The position numbers and the translations under genes are program-made. 64,000 nucleotides of DNA from Amoebidium appalachense (Eukaryota; Ichthyosporea): positions 14,136,001 through 14,200,000 of the forward strand of contig CAVNZM010000002.1 of the NCBI GenBank assembly GCA_963693365.1, given 5' to 3'. The notes beneath the pieces were generated by a model. It did no database searches and had not been told where the DNA came from. It saw only the letters and a program-made list of their open reading frames with translations. Below, piece after piece: positions 1 to 12,878 of this stretch. Each line of letters opens with the position of its first letter. Position 1 is the stretch's first letter.

Positions 1-1579
1 CCCCTCCCCCCCTTCCACTCCTCGTTTCTTCAATCCCTTCTCCCCACGAAAAACCCCACTAATAAGGCACCGTCCCTCTTCCACAATCCAACTCGTCTAC
101 CCTCTCCCTCCCTCCCCTCCCCCCCCCTCCCCCCGACACAACCCACAGGCAGGCACTGTCCTCCCACTGGCCTTTCAACTGAACGTCCACAAACCCAGAA
201 GTGTGCTTCTAGAAAGATAGGTCATCTGGCTTACGAGCCTTGATTATACGAAATATCTCAGCATATTCATCAATACAGCTATTCATCAATACAGCAACAA
301 AATAACACTAGGTTTCAATGACCACAGCGTTCTCCTCTACCTACTTCTTGTATATAAACGGAAGACAGACAACTCCTTACGCCACACCCCCACACCACAA
401 TGAGCTACTTACACGTTTTCTTTCCAGCGTTAGTACGAACCCAATGCATCCTACCATGCATCAACGCATCTTATTCTTCCCACAACCCATGATATCCACA
501 CGGACCCACAGGCTTGCACATGCACATCATGCACATAGACACAACGAAAATCCACCCATATACACGCACGCACACACCTACAGACCATACCTAATGTGAT
601 GGCGCTTTGTCAGTCAAGCTTTCTACAAGTCTAATCATCTTGTCGAGTAATAGTTCTCTTTCCTCTCCATAAAAGCATCTACCCCCCCACACACGACCAT
701 GCTGACCATGTGTTAAGAACTTCTAAACCACACCCCAGAAGTCCTGGTTGATGAACTGCATGGCTCACCTTTGCTTTCCAGCCATGGTTGCGGCTGCTCG
801 TAACAACCACTACAGGCTTCCTCCTCTCCTGTCCCAATTGACTACACCTTTCCACGAAAATCTACCTTGCCTGTCTCTCCAATTACTCGGTCATAAACGG
901 ACGACCAGGTGCCATGTACACTGTTTATTTGCACCTAACAGACTCTACCTTCTATTTTCCAATAACCTTAAAAAGGGTACACTAGATAATATGTGATATT
1001 TTGACAACATGCACGTGCGTGCACTCAATAATTCTCTCCGCCTGTGTGCGTTTGTGTGTACACGTGCAAGTGTGACTGAGCCTGTGTGCATTCCCTATAG
1101 ATCATTCAGTTTCCCCCTAGATCTGAAACTGTGAGAAACCTAAATATAGAACCATCTTCTGAAAACTGCTCCTATAAATAAGCTCTTGTTGGCCCGCTGA
1201 TGCATATGATAGCGCAAACACAGCGGATAGAGAGAGCTTCGGAAAGAATTCGAAAAGAGGGAGAGATATCTCAGGACTCATTGCTTTCCTACGCTTACGT
1301 TCGTAAGTTCTTTGCTTGTTTTTGGCTCGCCACGATTATAAAGGAAAATTCCGACGCTGTCCCTGACAGCAAGAGCATTTTAATTGCATGCTAATTACCA
1401 CACACCCCGGATCCTAGTATTAGGGTTAGTTTTCGCATCATCAGCATTATTGCATAGCTCAGATGGTAAGCCATCACTATACTGATGCAACAAAGCTGTT
1501 ACCCATATAGTGAACGTTTGAACTTGCTCCGTGTTTGGGATTTAAAAGCAGGTTAAGTGCATCTTCAGAAGGAGAAGCC
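1..1579. other. Upstream region, no confident gene
   Basis: C-rich at the start, then ordinary mixed sequence with a short TG-rich patch near 1010-1090. Small open frames (for example 318-599 and 1200-1394) show no recognisable domain and look like chance. The last part is presumably the promoter and 5' UTR of COMMD10. Confidence 0.5.
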
Positions 1580-2206
1580 ATGGATCTGAAAGCCACACCA
1601 AGCGTCACTGATGCCGTTCATTCCTTCAACACACTAGACCCAAGCAAACTACACCTATTTTTGGCTCGAATTATCCAACGTCTACACCTGAGAGACACAC
1701 CCGCGTTCACATCAGAAGAACGAGAAAAGCTCTCTACATCCCTCTGTGTCCCAGTACACTCAACTCCTAATCTAGTTGAAACATGTGAGTATATTTTCCA
1801 GGAGGCTGCATACAAAGATGCAACAGCAAAAGAGCTCGCGGACGCTTTGACATCAATCAGTTTAGCGACGGAAAGAACGGAAGTTTTTTGTTCTGTGTGG
1901 GAGAGCCTACGTGAGGATTTGCGCCAGAGATTAGAGCAACATTCCTTTCACCCGCGACAACTGGAAAGTGTAAATTGGGAACTGAGGCTCCAAATGGCAA
2001 CGGAAAGTCGTGCACAGCTTAACACACCTACTGGGCTATTAAGATTCTCTTGCCTAGACAGGGGTAAGGAGTTGAAGGGGAGTAGTGGTTCTGTAGATAG
2101 GCCCGTTAGTGGTCTGACGATAGAAGTAAACCAAGCACAGCTTTTTGAGTTGTTTTTGTCCCTAGAGGCTATACAGCAGCAGTTGGATGAACTCACACAA
2201 GCATAG
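1580..2206 (+). CDS. COMMD10: COMM domain-containing protein 10 (COMMD10)
   Basis: Predicted 208-residue protein in one uninterrupted exon; animal COMMD10 is about 200 residues. COMMD proteins form the hetero-decameric Commander CCC complex, which with Retriever recycles membrane proteins from endosomes. The N-terminal half is helical and carries a block reading CEYIFQEAAY, as in COMMD10. The COMM domain fills roughly the last 80 residues, beginning near VNWELRLQMA and ending with a helix reading LFELFLSLEAIQQQLDEL. I chose the ATG at 1580 because the frame upstream (to about 1535) has no other ATG and adds no conserved sequence. No intron is visible, unlike most neighbours. Assignment to COMMD10 rather than another COMMD rests on remembered family motifs and the full-length match; COMM family membership is firmer than the paralogue. 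Confidence 0.88.
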   Translation: MDLKATPSVTDAVHSFNTLDPSKLHLFLARIIQRLHLRDTPAFTSEEREKLSTSLCVPVHSTPNLVETCEYIFQEAAYKDATAKELADALTSISLATERTEVFCSVWESLREDLRQRLEQHSFHPRQLESVNWELRLQMATESRAQLNTPTGLLRFSCLDRGKELKGSSGSVDRPVSGLTIEVNQAQLFELFLSLEAIQQQLDELTQA

Positions 2207-2984
2207 GTTCCTAAGGATATCTCCCTCCTCTTCCTTATGTCTTGATGCTTCATTCATTCCCTACTCAAACCTAACATAAACTGGTTATTCTTTCTCATCC
2301 TTGAGTAGTATTTTTGTCCGTTTGGTGCGGGTTACCAGACCGGAGGTATAGTTCAGAGGAGGATATTAGCTGGAGCCACCAACTTATCAACCTACAAAAC
2401 TTGAAAAAACGTGCTAAACACAGATCTGCAGGCCAGAGAGTGTGTTGGGTCGTAGCCATGGTAAGCCCAATCTGCCCCACACCAGACTTGGTTTGCAGGC
2501 CAACACAATCGCATACACGTGCCTAGGTATAAAAACATGTGTGCACACACTTCAGTACGGTCTTTGCTAAGCTCCGGAATCACATGGTCTTCTTGTGCAG
2601 CAAGGCAGGCTTTTTTTTTTTCCTTTTTTTCCTTTTTTTTTTTGGGGGGGGGGGGGGGAGGGGAGGGGGGGGAGGGGGGGAGGGGGGGGGGGGGGGGGGG
2701 GAGAGACAGGGGGATCTGTGTACTCCCCCCCCCTGTCCCGGGGGGGGGGGGGGGGGGGGGGGGGGGGAGGGACAGACTGTGAGGGCCGGATGGGACTCAG
2801 GTGTGAAGTGCAACGAAGCCAGTGGAAACAACTTTGAGCATACTGCAGAGTATATAGGACGACATATACACACGGGGACCCCCAAACGAAATTGTAGTTC
2901 TTTCTTTTTCTTCTAGCATGTGAAGCTTTTCGTCCTTTCCTTTTTCTTTTTCTTTGCTTTTCTTTTTTTAAAGGTTTAGCTTCT

Positions 2985-3034
<50 letters not shown>

Positions 3035-3055
3035 TTGTGTGTGCGTGTGTGGGCG

Positions 3056-3102
<47 letters not shown>

Positions 3103-3131
3103 CTTGAGCGGGTGTCTTAGGCGCATGCCCG

Positions 3132-3167
<36 letters not shown>

Positions 3168-6017
3168 TTTGGGAGGGATGGAGGGGGGGGGGGGGGGGGG
3201 GGGGGTTACCTGTAGCACTCCACGACTACATTTGGGCTTTTTTATGATTTGCAGCATAAGACAGAACTAACACTTCAACCGAACAGTGCTGTGGCCAACC
3301 TGGAGGGGAGAGAGGGGACGGGGGGGGGAGAGGGGGGGGGGGGGGGGGGGGGGGGGGGATCGTTCGTATTGATTGTTTTGAGGTATCGATCCGGAGAAAT
3401 GAACACTGTACCAGCCGCCGGGGCCGCCTAGGGAGGAGGGGATGCGAAGCAGCAGCCTGACTGGCGAGGGGGTTTATAATATACTTGTGATTTGTCCAGG
3501 TGCAGGTGATAGTGTTGGTGGGGCAGGGGCAGGTTTGTGAGGATACTGAGCATATCTGCTCGATGACAAAGGGAGGGGGGGGGGAGGGGGGGGGAGGGGG
3601 GAGCGAGGACAGGAGGAGGGAACAAGAGGACGAAGGGAAGGATGGTGGTGGGGGGAAGGGGGAAGGGGGGCGTGTGTGTGTGGGGGGGAGGGGGGGGGGG
3701 GAATTGAATCACTCATTTGTTGATTTGGGAGGGGGGGGGGGGGGGGGGGGGGGGGATACCTGCATCGTGGCACTGCCCGGGGGGGGGGGGGGGGGGGGGG
3801 GGGGATCCAGGTTTATTTTTATTTTTTATTTTTTTTGTGGGGGGGGGAGGGGGCAGGGGATTCGAAGAAAACTGGTCGAGATGAACTATGTAATGGACTT
3901 AAGGCAAATATTCATCGGAACTGTGCCATTATGGATCGGATGATAGATAAATTTTAATAGTGAACCATACAGTAGACGATTACCCAACGAGAAAGAGGGG
4001 GGGGGGGGGCTGCATACATAAGGCTTTGGGTGTGCTTATATAATTTCTATTTGTCTCAAATTCGCACAAACAGTCCGACTGCTAGAATGCCTAGCCAGTA
4101 GCAGTGGGCCAAAGCAAGTATTTGAGCGAATCAGATTCGAGGAATTGGTACCCCTAAGCTGCACAGTCATACAATTAGAGTTCCTAATACATCCATGGCA
4201 GGATACAACAATAGGAGTCGTTCTGCCAGCCTTTCCGATGCCAACTAACTCCATAGCCACTTTCCAGGCCCGCCCCTCTCCTCCCTCACCCCCGCCTGGC
4301 CCACGTGTTACACTAACGCACACACAACCATGCACACAAAATGCTGAAAAGATTATAAGAACAGCTAGAAAATGCGAGCACTTCTAGACGTTCACATATT
4401 GCAAATTCCTGACAAACCTGATCTCTCTCTCTCCCTCCCTTCCTCCCTCCCTCCCTCTCCCCCCCCCCCTCTCTCTCTCTCTCTCCCCCCCCCCTCCCCC
4501 TCCCCCCTCTATTTCTCGTATCCACTGGACCGGCGTGGCTGGGGTGAATACCCTGGGCTAAGTGTGTGCAAATAATTGGGATTGTTTAAAGGCGTATTAG
4601 CTTAGCTAATAATACAGTAGCACCCTAGCTAGAGTACTGTCGGTGCTGGGTAGAAGACGGTAGTTCCCTCTGAGGGGCCCAAGGGGTCTCTCCGGGAACA
4701 AACCGGGATAAAAAAAAAACAAAAAAAACGTCTCTTTCTCTGTGTGTGTGTCTCTTTCTCTCCCCTTCTCTCTCACTCTTCTCCCTCTTTCTCTCTTTCC
4801 CCTTCATTCTCTCCTCTCTCTCTCTCTCTCTCCCCCCCCCCCCCCCCCCCTCTCTCTCTCCCCCCTCCTCTCTCCCTCTCTACCGCCCGCCTTCCCTCCC
4901 CTCCTCGGTCCCTCCCTCCGTCGCTCCATCCCTCCGTCGTTTGTGTGCGTTAGGCAAGGGGGGGCTGGAAGGGGAAGGGATGTGTTTGAGTGTGTGTGTG
5001 CGCGTGTTTGTGTGCGTGTATGTGTGAGGGCTACGGATCGTGTGTGGGTTGTGTTTGACCTACGCAGGCGAATGTGATTATTAGTGAAAAATGTGTTCGT
5101 GTGTGTATTTTCTTGTCAGTGTATCATCTGTTTGTGTTAGGCTGTGTGCGTTAATCTGTCAGTGCTCGTTCATCCCCCCCCTCCCCCCCCCCTCCCCCAG
5201 GGCCTCTCCCTCTCCCTTTCTCGATACACCAAATTTGAATATGCTATTTATGTGACCCCCCCCCCCCCCCTCCCCTCCTTCCCCCCTCCCCCTCCTACTA
5301 TGCACCACCCCCCAAAAAAATTTGACTCGTTGCCCTCATTTACAGATACTGCGTAGTGTGGAAGTATATTCGACACACATGCATTCCATCTTTTACGCCG
5401 GGCTGTTGGGTGGGCCCTTTTAGGAGGAAAAGGGGGGGGGAGAGGAAGGGAGGGGAGGGGGGGGGGGGGGGGGGTGGTGTGGAGGGGGGGGGGGGGGGGG
5501 GGGGAGGGGGATAAAAAAGAATCAGAAGAAGAAAGAAAGGAAAAATGGGGGAAGAAAAAGAAGAAAAGAAGCCCTGAAAAGTTGCGAGTCTTAGAGGGAA
5601 GGGAGTAGGGCATAAGATACCGAAGAACCGCCCACCGACCATCTGTGGACATAGGGCTCTACGTTCAACTTCGAACTTTCGCTACATTTGTGGGTGGGTA
5701 GTCGTTGATGCTATATGCAGTTGAGCAGCATGGCCTTAAGAGCCATCGAAGCTCACACTGAGAGCCATCCACCCCATCAAGCCCAGAGCTGCAAAAGAGC
5801 TTCGGAGTTAAAATTTGAAAGGAAATGATTGTGGGACACAAACCATCAAAAACGAAAACCCAAACAAACATCTGATTTGGATCTGAAACTTAACAGCGAA
5901 TCGGAATCTCAGATTGGACTGCGCATCCAGCGTTTATGGTCAGGTATAAGGGTGGGGTTTAATTTCAGAGAGTGACTAAGGTGACGAAGAGAAAGTTGTG
6001 TGTGTGTGTGTGTGTGC

Positions 6018-6065
<48 letters not shown>

Positions 6066-6073
6066 GTGTGTGG

Positions 6074-6104
<31 letters not shown>

Positions 6105-6497
6105 AGAAGGGTGTGCTTTGATTGTTCGAGATTCGTAATTTGGACTTTGCATCTGAATTTGCCAAAAACAAAATGCAGCAGATCTAGATGGGACTGGAAA
6201 ACCCAAGTCTTGCCTTGTAAATGTTTGTTACCTCGCACAGCAAGAAATGGTATCATAAAGGGGTCTTTTTATTCTTCTTTTATTTCGATCGGAAGACAAT
6301 TGTGTCGTACTTATAGGCTGATGGTGTTTTTTATGCTTGATCGAGGCCCTTTTCCTAGATGCTCATGGAAGCACAGGGAATCCAGCATGATACTATTACT
6401 TTTATTTGGTAGTTGGGTCCGTAGACGCACCTAGGAGCCTAGGGGAAGGGTGGGGAGGGGACTCTCTCTCTCTCTCTCTCCCTTCTCCCCCTCCCCC

Positions 6498-6547
<50 letters not shown>

Positions 6548-6625
6548 CTCACTCACTCTTTCTTTCTCTCTCTCCCTTACCCCCGGCTCTCTTTCTTTCT
6601 CTCTCTCTCTCCCTCTCTCCCCCCC

Positions 6626-6671
<46 letters not shown>

Positions 6672-6703
6672 CTCAAGTCGCCCTCTCTCTGTTCCCCCTT
6701 CCC

Positions 6704-6744
<41 letters not shown>

Positions 6745-6853
6745 GGGGGGGGGGGGGGGGGGGGGGGGGAGAGGGAGGGTTATAAATGGATGTGGGCCTT
6801 GGGGTCAGGCGCAGACAGGAATTTGTGGGGAAGTTGGAAGGAGATGGCGCACA

Positions 6854-6894
<41 letters not shown>

Positions 6895-7275
6895 CCACAA
6901 GAAGTTGGAGGAGTGGAATTTCCGACTCCTCAGAATTTCAATCAAAAGACGGTCAATTTATTCAGGCCGACCAGGAGGTATCTGGCATCTGATAGGCTAC
7001 GTGGCGTTCAAGTATGCACTCTTTATCACCACCTTGATTCATTATCAATACGTACAGTGTCCCTTGCATTTGCGCATCTCAAACCTTTCTCTCTTCACGT
7101 AATATATCGAATGTGACATGCACTGAAACGACTGACATAAAGGCAACACTAACAATAAACCATCAGATTCTGTGAAAAATGGTTCGCATTATGGCAAAAA
7201 AAATAAAATGAAAGCTGCATTCGCATAGGAGCGTGGCGCACGGTGAGTGCGTTCTTCCTGGTGTTTGAATTTGTG

Positions 7276-7340
<65 letters not shown>

Positions 7341-7655
7341 TGTGTCTCTCTCTCTCTCTTCTCTCTCTCTCTGTGTGTGTATGTTCTCGCATGAGTGCAC
7401 GTGTGGGTGCGTGTGTGCATGTATGGTTGCATGGTTATAACATTTGCATGTGCTTGTGGCTGCTTGGATTAAATGTCCTATCATTCATAATCACATTAGG
7501 TATTCAACACATGTAAACATCGCAGACATGTAAAGCATCTACTCTAGCCCTAACATTCGAAACAACAACATGCTATTTGTCCAAAAGACCCCTAACGCCT
7601 CCACACAACCCACACACCAGCAAATTACTATGGCATGTTATACAACCCAGTACCT
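2207..7655. other. Simple-repeat region between COMMD10 and MED20
   Basis: Mostly poly-G (about 2643-2767, 3070-3102, 3185-3205, 3330-3358, 3730-3755, 3780-3804), poly-C, (TG)n near 3007-3060, 6000-6070 and 7276-7342, and (CT)n near 4420-4500, 4810-4890 and 6468-6740. Segments of normal composition lie at about 2290-2600, 4020-4260, 5340-5410, 5640-5960 and 6110-6430. Some resemble exons and are described separately. Confidence 0.8.
2459..5836 (+). CDS. Possible unidentified multi-exon gene (fragmentary)
   Basis: Several normal-composition islands in the repeats look like exons on the plus strand. An ATG at about 2458-2460 sits directly before a strong donor (ATG|GTAAGC). A segment from about 4074 follows CAAACAG and stays open with varied residues (it contains FERIRFEELVPLS and QLEFLIHPWQD). 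A segment at about 5346-5408 follows TTTACAG, reads ILRSVEVYSTHMHSIFYAGL and ends before GTGGGC. A segment at about 5719-5836 follows TATGCAG and ends at a TGA after KFERK. I could not chain these with consistent phases and recognise no family. The opposite strand is also open across parts. This is a hint of a gene, not a model. Confidence 0.25.
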
Positions 7656-8632
7656 TTACCATTTCTTTTTAATGACCTGAATCACTTGAAACGCCGTATG
7701 CATACCCGTGTAACCACTACTAGACAAATCCACACAAGCATAATCATAGGTTGGGAGAGTAAAATGCGTCGAGTTTTCCTTCCCTTCTCCTTCCTCTTTT
7801 ACCACGCCATCCGCCTCAATTTTTACTTCGACTCGAGGGTAGGAGGGGGTGCTAACGGGTGCGGGTGTAGGGGGGTTTGTTCCCCCTCCACCACCAGGGG
7901 TTTGGGGGATGATATTGAGGGCGAACTCTTGTAGTAGGCTGGTACATTGTGAGATGGAGGAACACGCCGTGTATTCGATCTGCAACCAGGCACGATTAAA
8001 TTAGATAAGTTTAGATTGGCCAGATTAGATTAGATTTAGTTTTAATGGCTTAGATTGGCTTTCTTCTCCCTACTTCCATATGTTTCAACTTCATTTAAAC
8101 CATCTCGGTCTCCGTTTCCCTGAGTCCCTAATCTCTATGGAACCCTTCTTGGGCCAGTCACAACTCATTTTACTCTAACATATCCACAGACACATGCGTG
8201 CACATACAAACACGCACACACCCACACCCACACCCACGCCCACACACGCACACACAGAAGCAATCACACAAACACGAACAAAACCACACACAAGCAGACA
8301 TACACTAAGCTTCACCCGACCCCAAACACACCCGCACACTTTCCTGCCTGCCATCCCATTCCCATTCCCTTCCTCGCTGCACACACAATGGATGCCCACC
8401 AAATTCACATATCCACATGTGTATACCACACGCCCATGTGTCCATGAACCATACTGAAGCCCATCAATATAGATTCCATACTTGCATGCGCAAACACAAT
8501 GACGTGTGAGGCTTAGTAGGTACACCCCCCCCCCCCCCCCCCTTCCCCCCGTGGCGGGGGATTTCACGGTTAATTAAGGAACAACAAGACATTAACAGCA
8601 AACGATGTGAAAGGGTGTTGGTTCGTGCAGAT

Positions 8633-8663
<31 letters not shown>

Positions 8664-8820
8664 ACCTCTTTTCTTTCCTTCTCTCGTTTGTCTCTTTCCG
8701 ATCCCCCCTCCACCCCCCCCTTCCTTTTTTTCTTCCCTTTTTTTTTTTTTTTTTTTTTTGGGGGGGGGGGGAGGGGGAGGGAGGGGGGGGGGGGGGGGGG
8801 GGGGAGGGCGGGGAGGGAGG

Positions 8821-8910
<90 letters not shown>

Positions 8911-9592
8911 GTATTTGTGGGGGCCCGGGAAAGGGAGGGGGGGGGAGGGGGGGGGTCGGTCACCTCAGCAATGACACCTTTCAGTGCATTTCCAGCTGTC
9001 AGGGTGCCAATCCGTATTACAAAGTCTCCAAGCTGGAATTTCTGACCCTGGATGCAACCGCATTAGACCTGGATAACGAGGAATCCCCCCCCCCCCCCCT
9101 CCCCTCCTTAAAGAAAAAAAAACCGCCCTCCGATCTCCTCCACCCACTCACCCAACCACCCACGTCCTCCTCCTGTGTGTAATGTGTCTATGTCTGAGTG
9201 AGTGAGTGTGTGTGCACGTCGCAAGGGAGATGGCTACATGCAGTGAACGAACTGGGTGAACCAAACGGAGATCGGGGCCGCAGGTGCGTAACAAGCGAGA
9301 AAAAACACAGTATGCCATCTTCCCCCCCCCCCCCCCCCCCCCCCTCCCCCCGCCCCCCGCCCTCCCCCCAAACACATATGTACACACACACACACACAAA
9401 AAGAAAACAAAACAGAACCGGAAAATCGTACTGTCCATCACCTGCTCCATCCCCCCCTCCCCCCCTCCAAAAAAAAAAAATAAAAAAAATACCCCCCCCC
9501 CCCCCCCCCAAACCAAAAAAATAAAATAAATAAATAAAATTAAAAATAAAATAGAACCAGAAAATCCCATTCCCCTTCATCTGCACCCCCCC

Positions 9593-9623
<31 letters not shown>

Positions 9624-9808
9624 AAAAACAACAACAAAAAAAAAAACAATCCCGGCAGCAACCATACCTCGATCTTGGCCGTCTTTCTCTGCGCCCACTT
9701 GCCCTTCACCTTGTCCATCATCGCCTCGATCTCCTCGTTGGCCTCTAGGGAAAAAAAATCAGTCGGTGCAGTGGAGGGGTTTTTGGTGGTGGTGCAGACA
9801 GAGGACAT

Positions 9809-9876
<68 letters not shown>

Positions 9877-10459
9877 TTGTGTTGAGTGGTTGACAAAGAT
9901 GTGTAGGTATGCCTGTGTGTTTGCGTGTTCGTTGCAGTGATGGTGATGGTCGTAAGGGAGAGGAAGGGGGGGGAGGGGCGGGCGGGGAGGGAGGGTGGGG
10001 TGGGGGGGGGGGGGGTTGGGGGGGGAGTGGGAGTGCGCTTACAGAATATATTGTTCATAACGGTTTGCGCAAAGCGGGTATGCAGAATTGCTACATAACG
10101 AGAGTCAGGGGGTGAAGGGTGTGTGTGTGTGTGTTTTTTTTTTTTTTTTGGGGGGGGGGGGGGGGGGGGAGGGGGGAGGGACAGGCGGGGGGGGGGGGGG
10201 GGGGGGGTTTCCAAAATTCAGCGTTTTCATGCAGGGTCTCGCAAACAATAGCAATAACCCAGTTCTCCACCAACTTTACCCCTCCCTCCCCCCCCCCCTC
10301 TCAACCCTACCCCTCTCCCACCATCCCCCACGCAAATCCCGGCACACACACACCGGCACACACACACACACACCCACACACACACCCACCCACCGACCCA
10401 CACCCACCCACCCACCCGCACACCCACCAACCCATCCACCCACCCACCCACCCATCCCC

Positions 10460-10525
<66 letters not shown>

Positions 10526-11407
10526 ACACACACACCCATGATCCTGTTGTTCATCATGACGTATCTCTTGCCGGGCATATCCGAGTGTTGCAGCATCAGA
10601 AGTGGCTCCTGCCCACCCTGCTGCCCGGTGCCAGCTGAAATAGAGCTTTGTCAGCCAATAGAAATGCAAACATGGTTACCATAATAGGTTACTGCATGTG
10701 CATTGCAGCTCGCCCCCTCCTCCTCCTCCCCCCCCCCCCCCCCCCCCTCACTCCCTCCCTCCCTCCTCGTCCCCCGCCCCTGCTTTTCCGACCTAAATGT
10801 ATTTTCAGAAGTGTAAGTGAGCGGATACAAGCACGCCCATGGTAGAAGTTCTGAATAGGCGAATATGTGTTGAGAGAAACTGAAGGGGTGGGGGAGGGTT
10901 GGGGAGGGGGTGGGGCGGAGGGGGAGAGGGGAGGAGGAGGAGAGGGGTGTGTGTGTGTGGGGGGGGGGGGGGAGGGGGGAGGGGGGGGGGGGGGGGAGAG
11001 GGGGGCATAATACTTCTTTGCAGCTGCCTGCATTCCACTTTGTAAACCCCAGGTACAACCACTGCACTCAATGCCTCTGCACAAGTGTGTGTCAGTGCGA
11101 TGAAACAAGCCGTGATAGAGTTAATTCTGTAACTGCTCGGTTTATATATTCCTATATATATTCTGTGAACTAACCATCAAAAGGTTGGGAACGTGTTGCA
11201 CAATGTGGTTGTAGGTTGCTGTGTGTGTGTGTTGGGTAATTAGTAAGACTGACTGTTCAATAAATGCATATAGACCGCAAGATGCAGCATTTGGATTGTC
11301 AGGTGTGGACCGTTTCAACCATCTCCCATCTGTATATCGATGAAAAGAGGAAGAAGTCCCAGCAAGCTTCCCCCCCCCCCCCCCCCCCCAACCAACCAAC
11401 CCCCCTC

Positions 11408-11504
<97 letters not shown>

Positions 11505-12132
11505 GGTGTGGTGAGGGTGGGGGTGGGGGTGGGGGTTGGGGTGGGGGGGATGCTTCACAGTGCAATGTGCAACGGCATACACGAAGACCATGTGGTGGAG
11601 AGGAGTAAAAGGGGAAGGGGTGGGTGGGGGTTGGGGGGTGGGTGTGGGTATATGTATGTGTGTGGTGGTGGTGGTGGTGAGTGGGGTTGTCAATAATAAG
11701 CAAAAACCCACCCAGTCTTGCCTGTAGCACATCCGCGCCTGCTGTACCCACCATATTCTCCCCCAGGTTGACCAGACACACACTGCAGGTAGGATAAGAC
11801 TGAACTTAGCATCTGACCATCCCTGTACTACTAACTCTTCCACGACACATTGTTTCTCACTGCATTCTCATAAAACAGTGACTGCCCCCCCCCCCCCCTC
11901 CCCCCTCCCCTTCCCCTTCCGCCCACCCCTTTCTAACCCCTCCCCCGCTTCCCCCCTCCTCCCCCCAGACCACCCTCACTGCTCCCTCTGCCACCAAATG
12001 AGCCGTTCCTTTCCTTCCTGCTAGCCTGCCAGCCCCCAATCTCACTTGCTAACAGGTGGGTTCTTTTTTCTCCGCTTCACCTCCCTCTCCCCTCCGCACC
12101 CCTGGGAAACCTCTCTTTCTCTCTCTCCCTCC

Positions 12133-12217
<85 letters not shown>

Positions 12218-12878
12218 ATGTACTTGTCCGGCAGCGTGGACTGGAAGAGCGTCTGTGCAAAGCAAACCATGGCACACTTACGATGCAATGGCATATAGAA
12301 TCAGCACACCGGAAACAGGTCAAAGGAAGAAGGAGAAAAACATCAGGAAGAGATAAACAGAGTCATAAAGATTAGGGGAAAGCAGCAAAGAAGCCGACGA
12401 CAGAAGGGGGAGGGGGGAAGGAGGGGGGGGGGGGGAGAGAGAGAGAGAGAGCCACAGAGAGAGAGAGAGAAGGGGCGGGGGGGAAGGGGCTGGAGGGAGG
12501 TAGGAAGGGAGAGAGGGAGGGAGAGAAAGAAGAGAGAGGGGGGAGAGAGGGGGGGGGAGGGGGGGAGGGAGAGGGGGAGGGTGGGACGGGGGTAGTGAGA
12601 GAGGTTGGGGGGGGGGGAGGGGGGGGGGGGGAAGGGAGAAGCGGGAGGGATGAGGGCAAGAAGGGAGGGAGAGATGATGCAGGGAAGATGTAAGGGAGGG
12701 GAGGGGGGGAGAGACGGAGGGAGGGAGGGAGGGGAGGAGTAGAGTGAGCGAGTAGGGAGAAAGAGAGGGGGAGGGGAGGGGGGACAGGAGGGGGAAAGGA
12801 GGAGAGAGGGAGCCGTAAAGTTGGGGAGGGGGTGGTGGGGGTAACAGGGGGCTAAAGCACGTACTATCTTACGCCCAT
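7656..12878 (-). CDS. MED20: Mediator complex subunit 20 (MED20)
   Basis: Head-module subunit of Mediator, which links transcription factors to RNA polymerase II. Seven exons join in frame: 12878-12873, 12252-12224, 11782-11712, 10634-10536, 9744-9668, 9047-8964 and 7979-7656. They total 690 nt and encode 229 residues; animal MED20 is about 210. The best family block is in exons 5-7: a helix with IEAMMDKVKGKW, then KIEGQKFQLGDFVIRIGTLT, then the strand IAEIEYTACSSISQCTSLLQ. These match the family pattern of xxGDFxVRVGxxTxG followed by VEYxPCxxxxDCxxLLxEF. All introns are GT-AG. The first exon holds only ATGGGC; it was chosen because its donor (GTAAGA) and phase fit and MED20 proteins often begin Met-Gly. 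Exon 7 has a Gly/Pro and acidic linker before a basic C-terminus (VIKKKW). The first three exons are less certain than the rest. Confidence 0.83.

Noticed and set aside
1454-1530. tRNA-like stretch (TAGCTCAGATGGTAAGC followed by GTTTGAAC)
   Set aside because: Looks like A and B boxes, but I could not fold paired acceptor and T stems; no other tRNA was found.
6406-7116. Long Leu/Ser-rich open frames over CT repeats (also 14226-14531, 36708-37745, 39929-41002)
   Set aside because: Translations of dinucleotide and homopolymer tracts open in several frames on both strands; no conserved residues.
8607-9182. Cys-Val, His-Thr, Gly or Pro-rich open frames across the window
   Set aside because: Produced by (TG)n, (CA)n, poly-G and poly-C. 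Real MED20 exons lie within but in different frames.
10043-10090. Possible extra MED20 exon (minus)
   Set aside because: Has AG and GT borders, but its phase does not fit the exons on either side, while joining 10536 directly to 9744 fits exactly.
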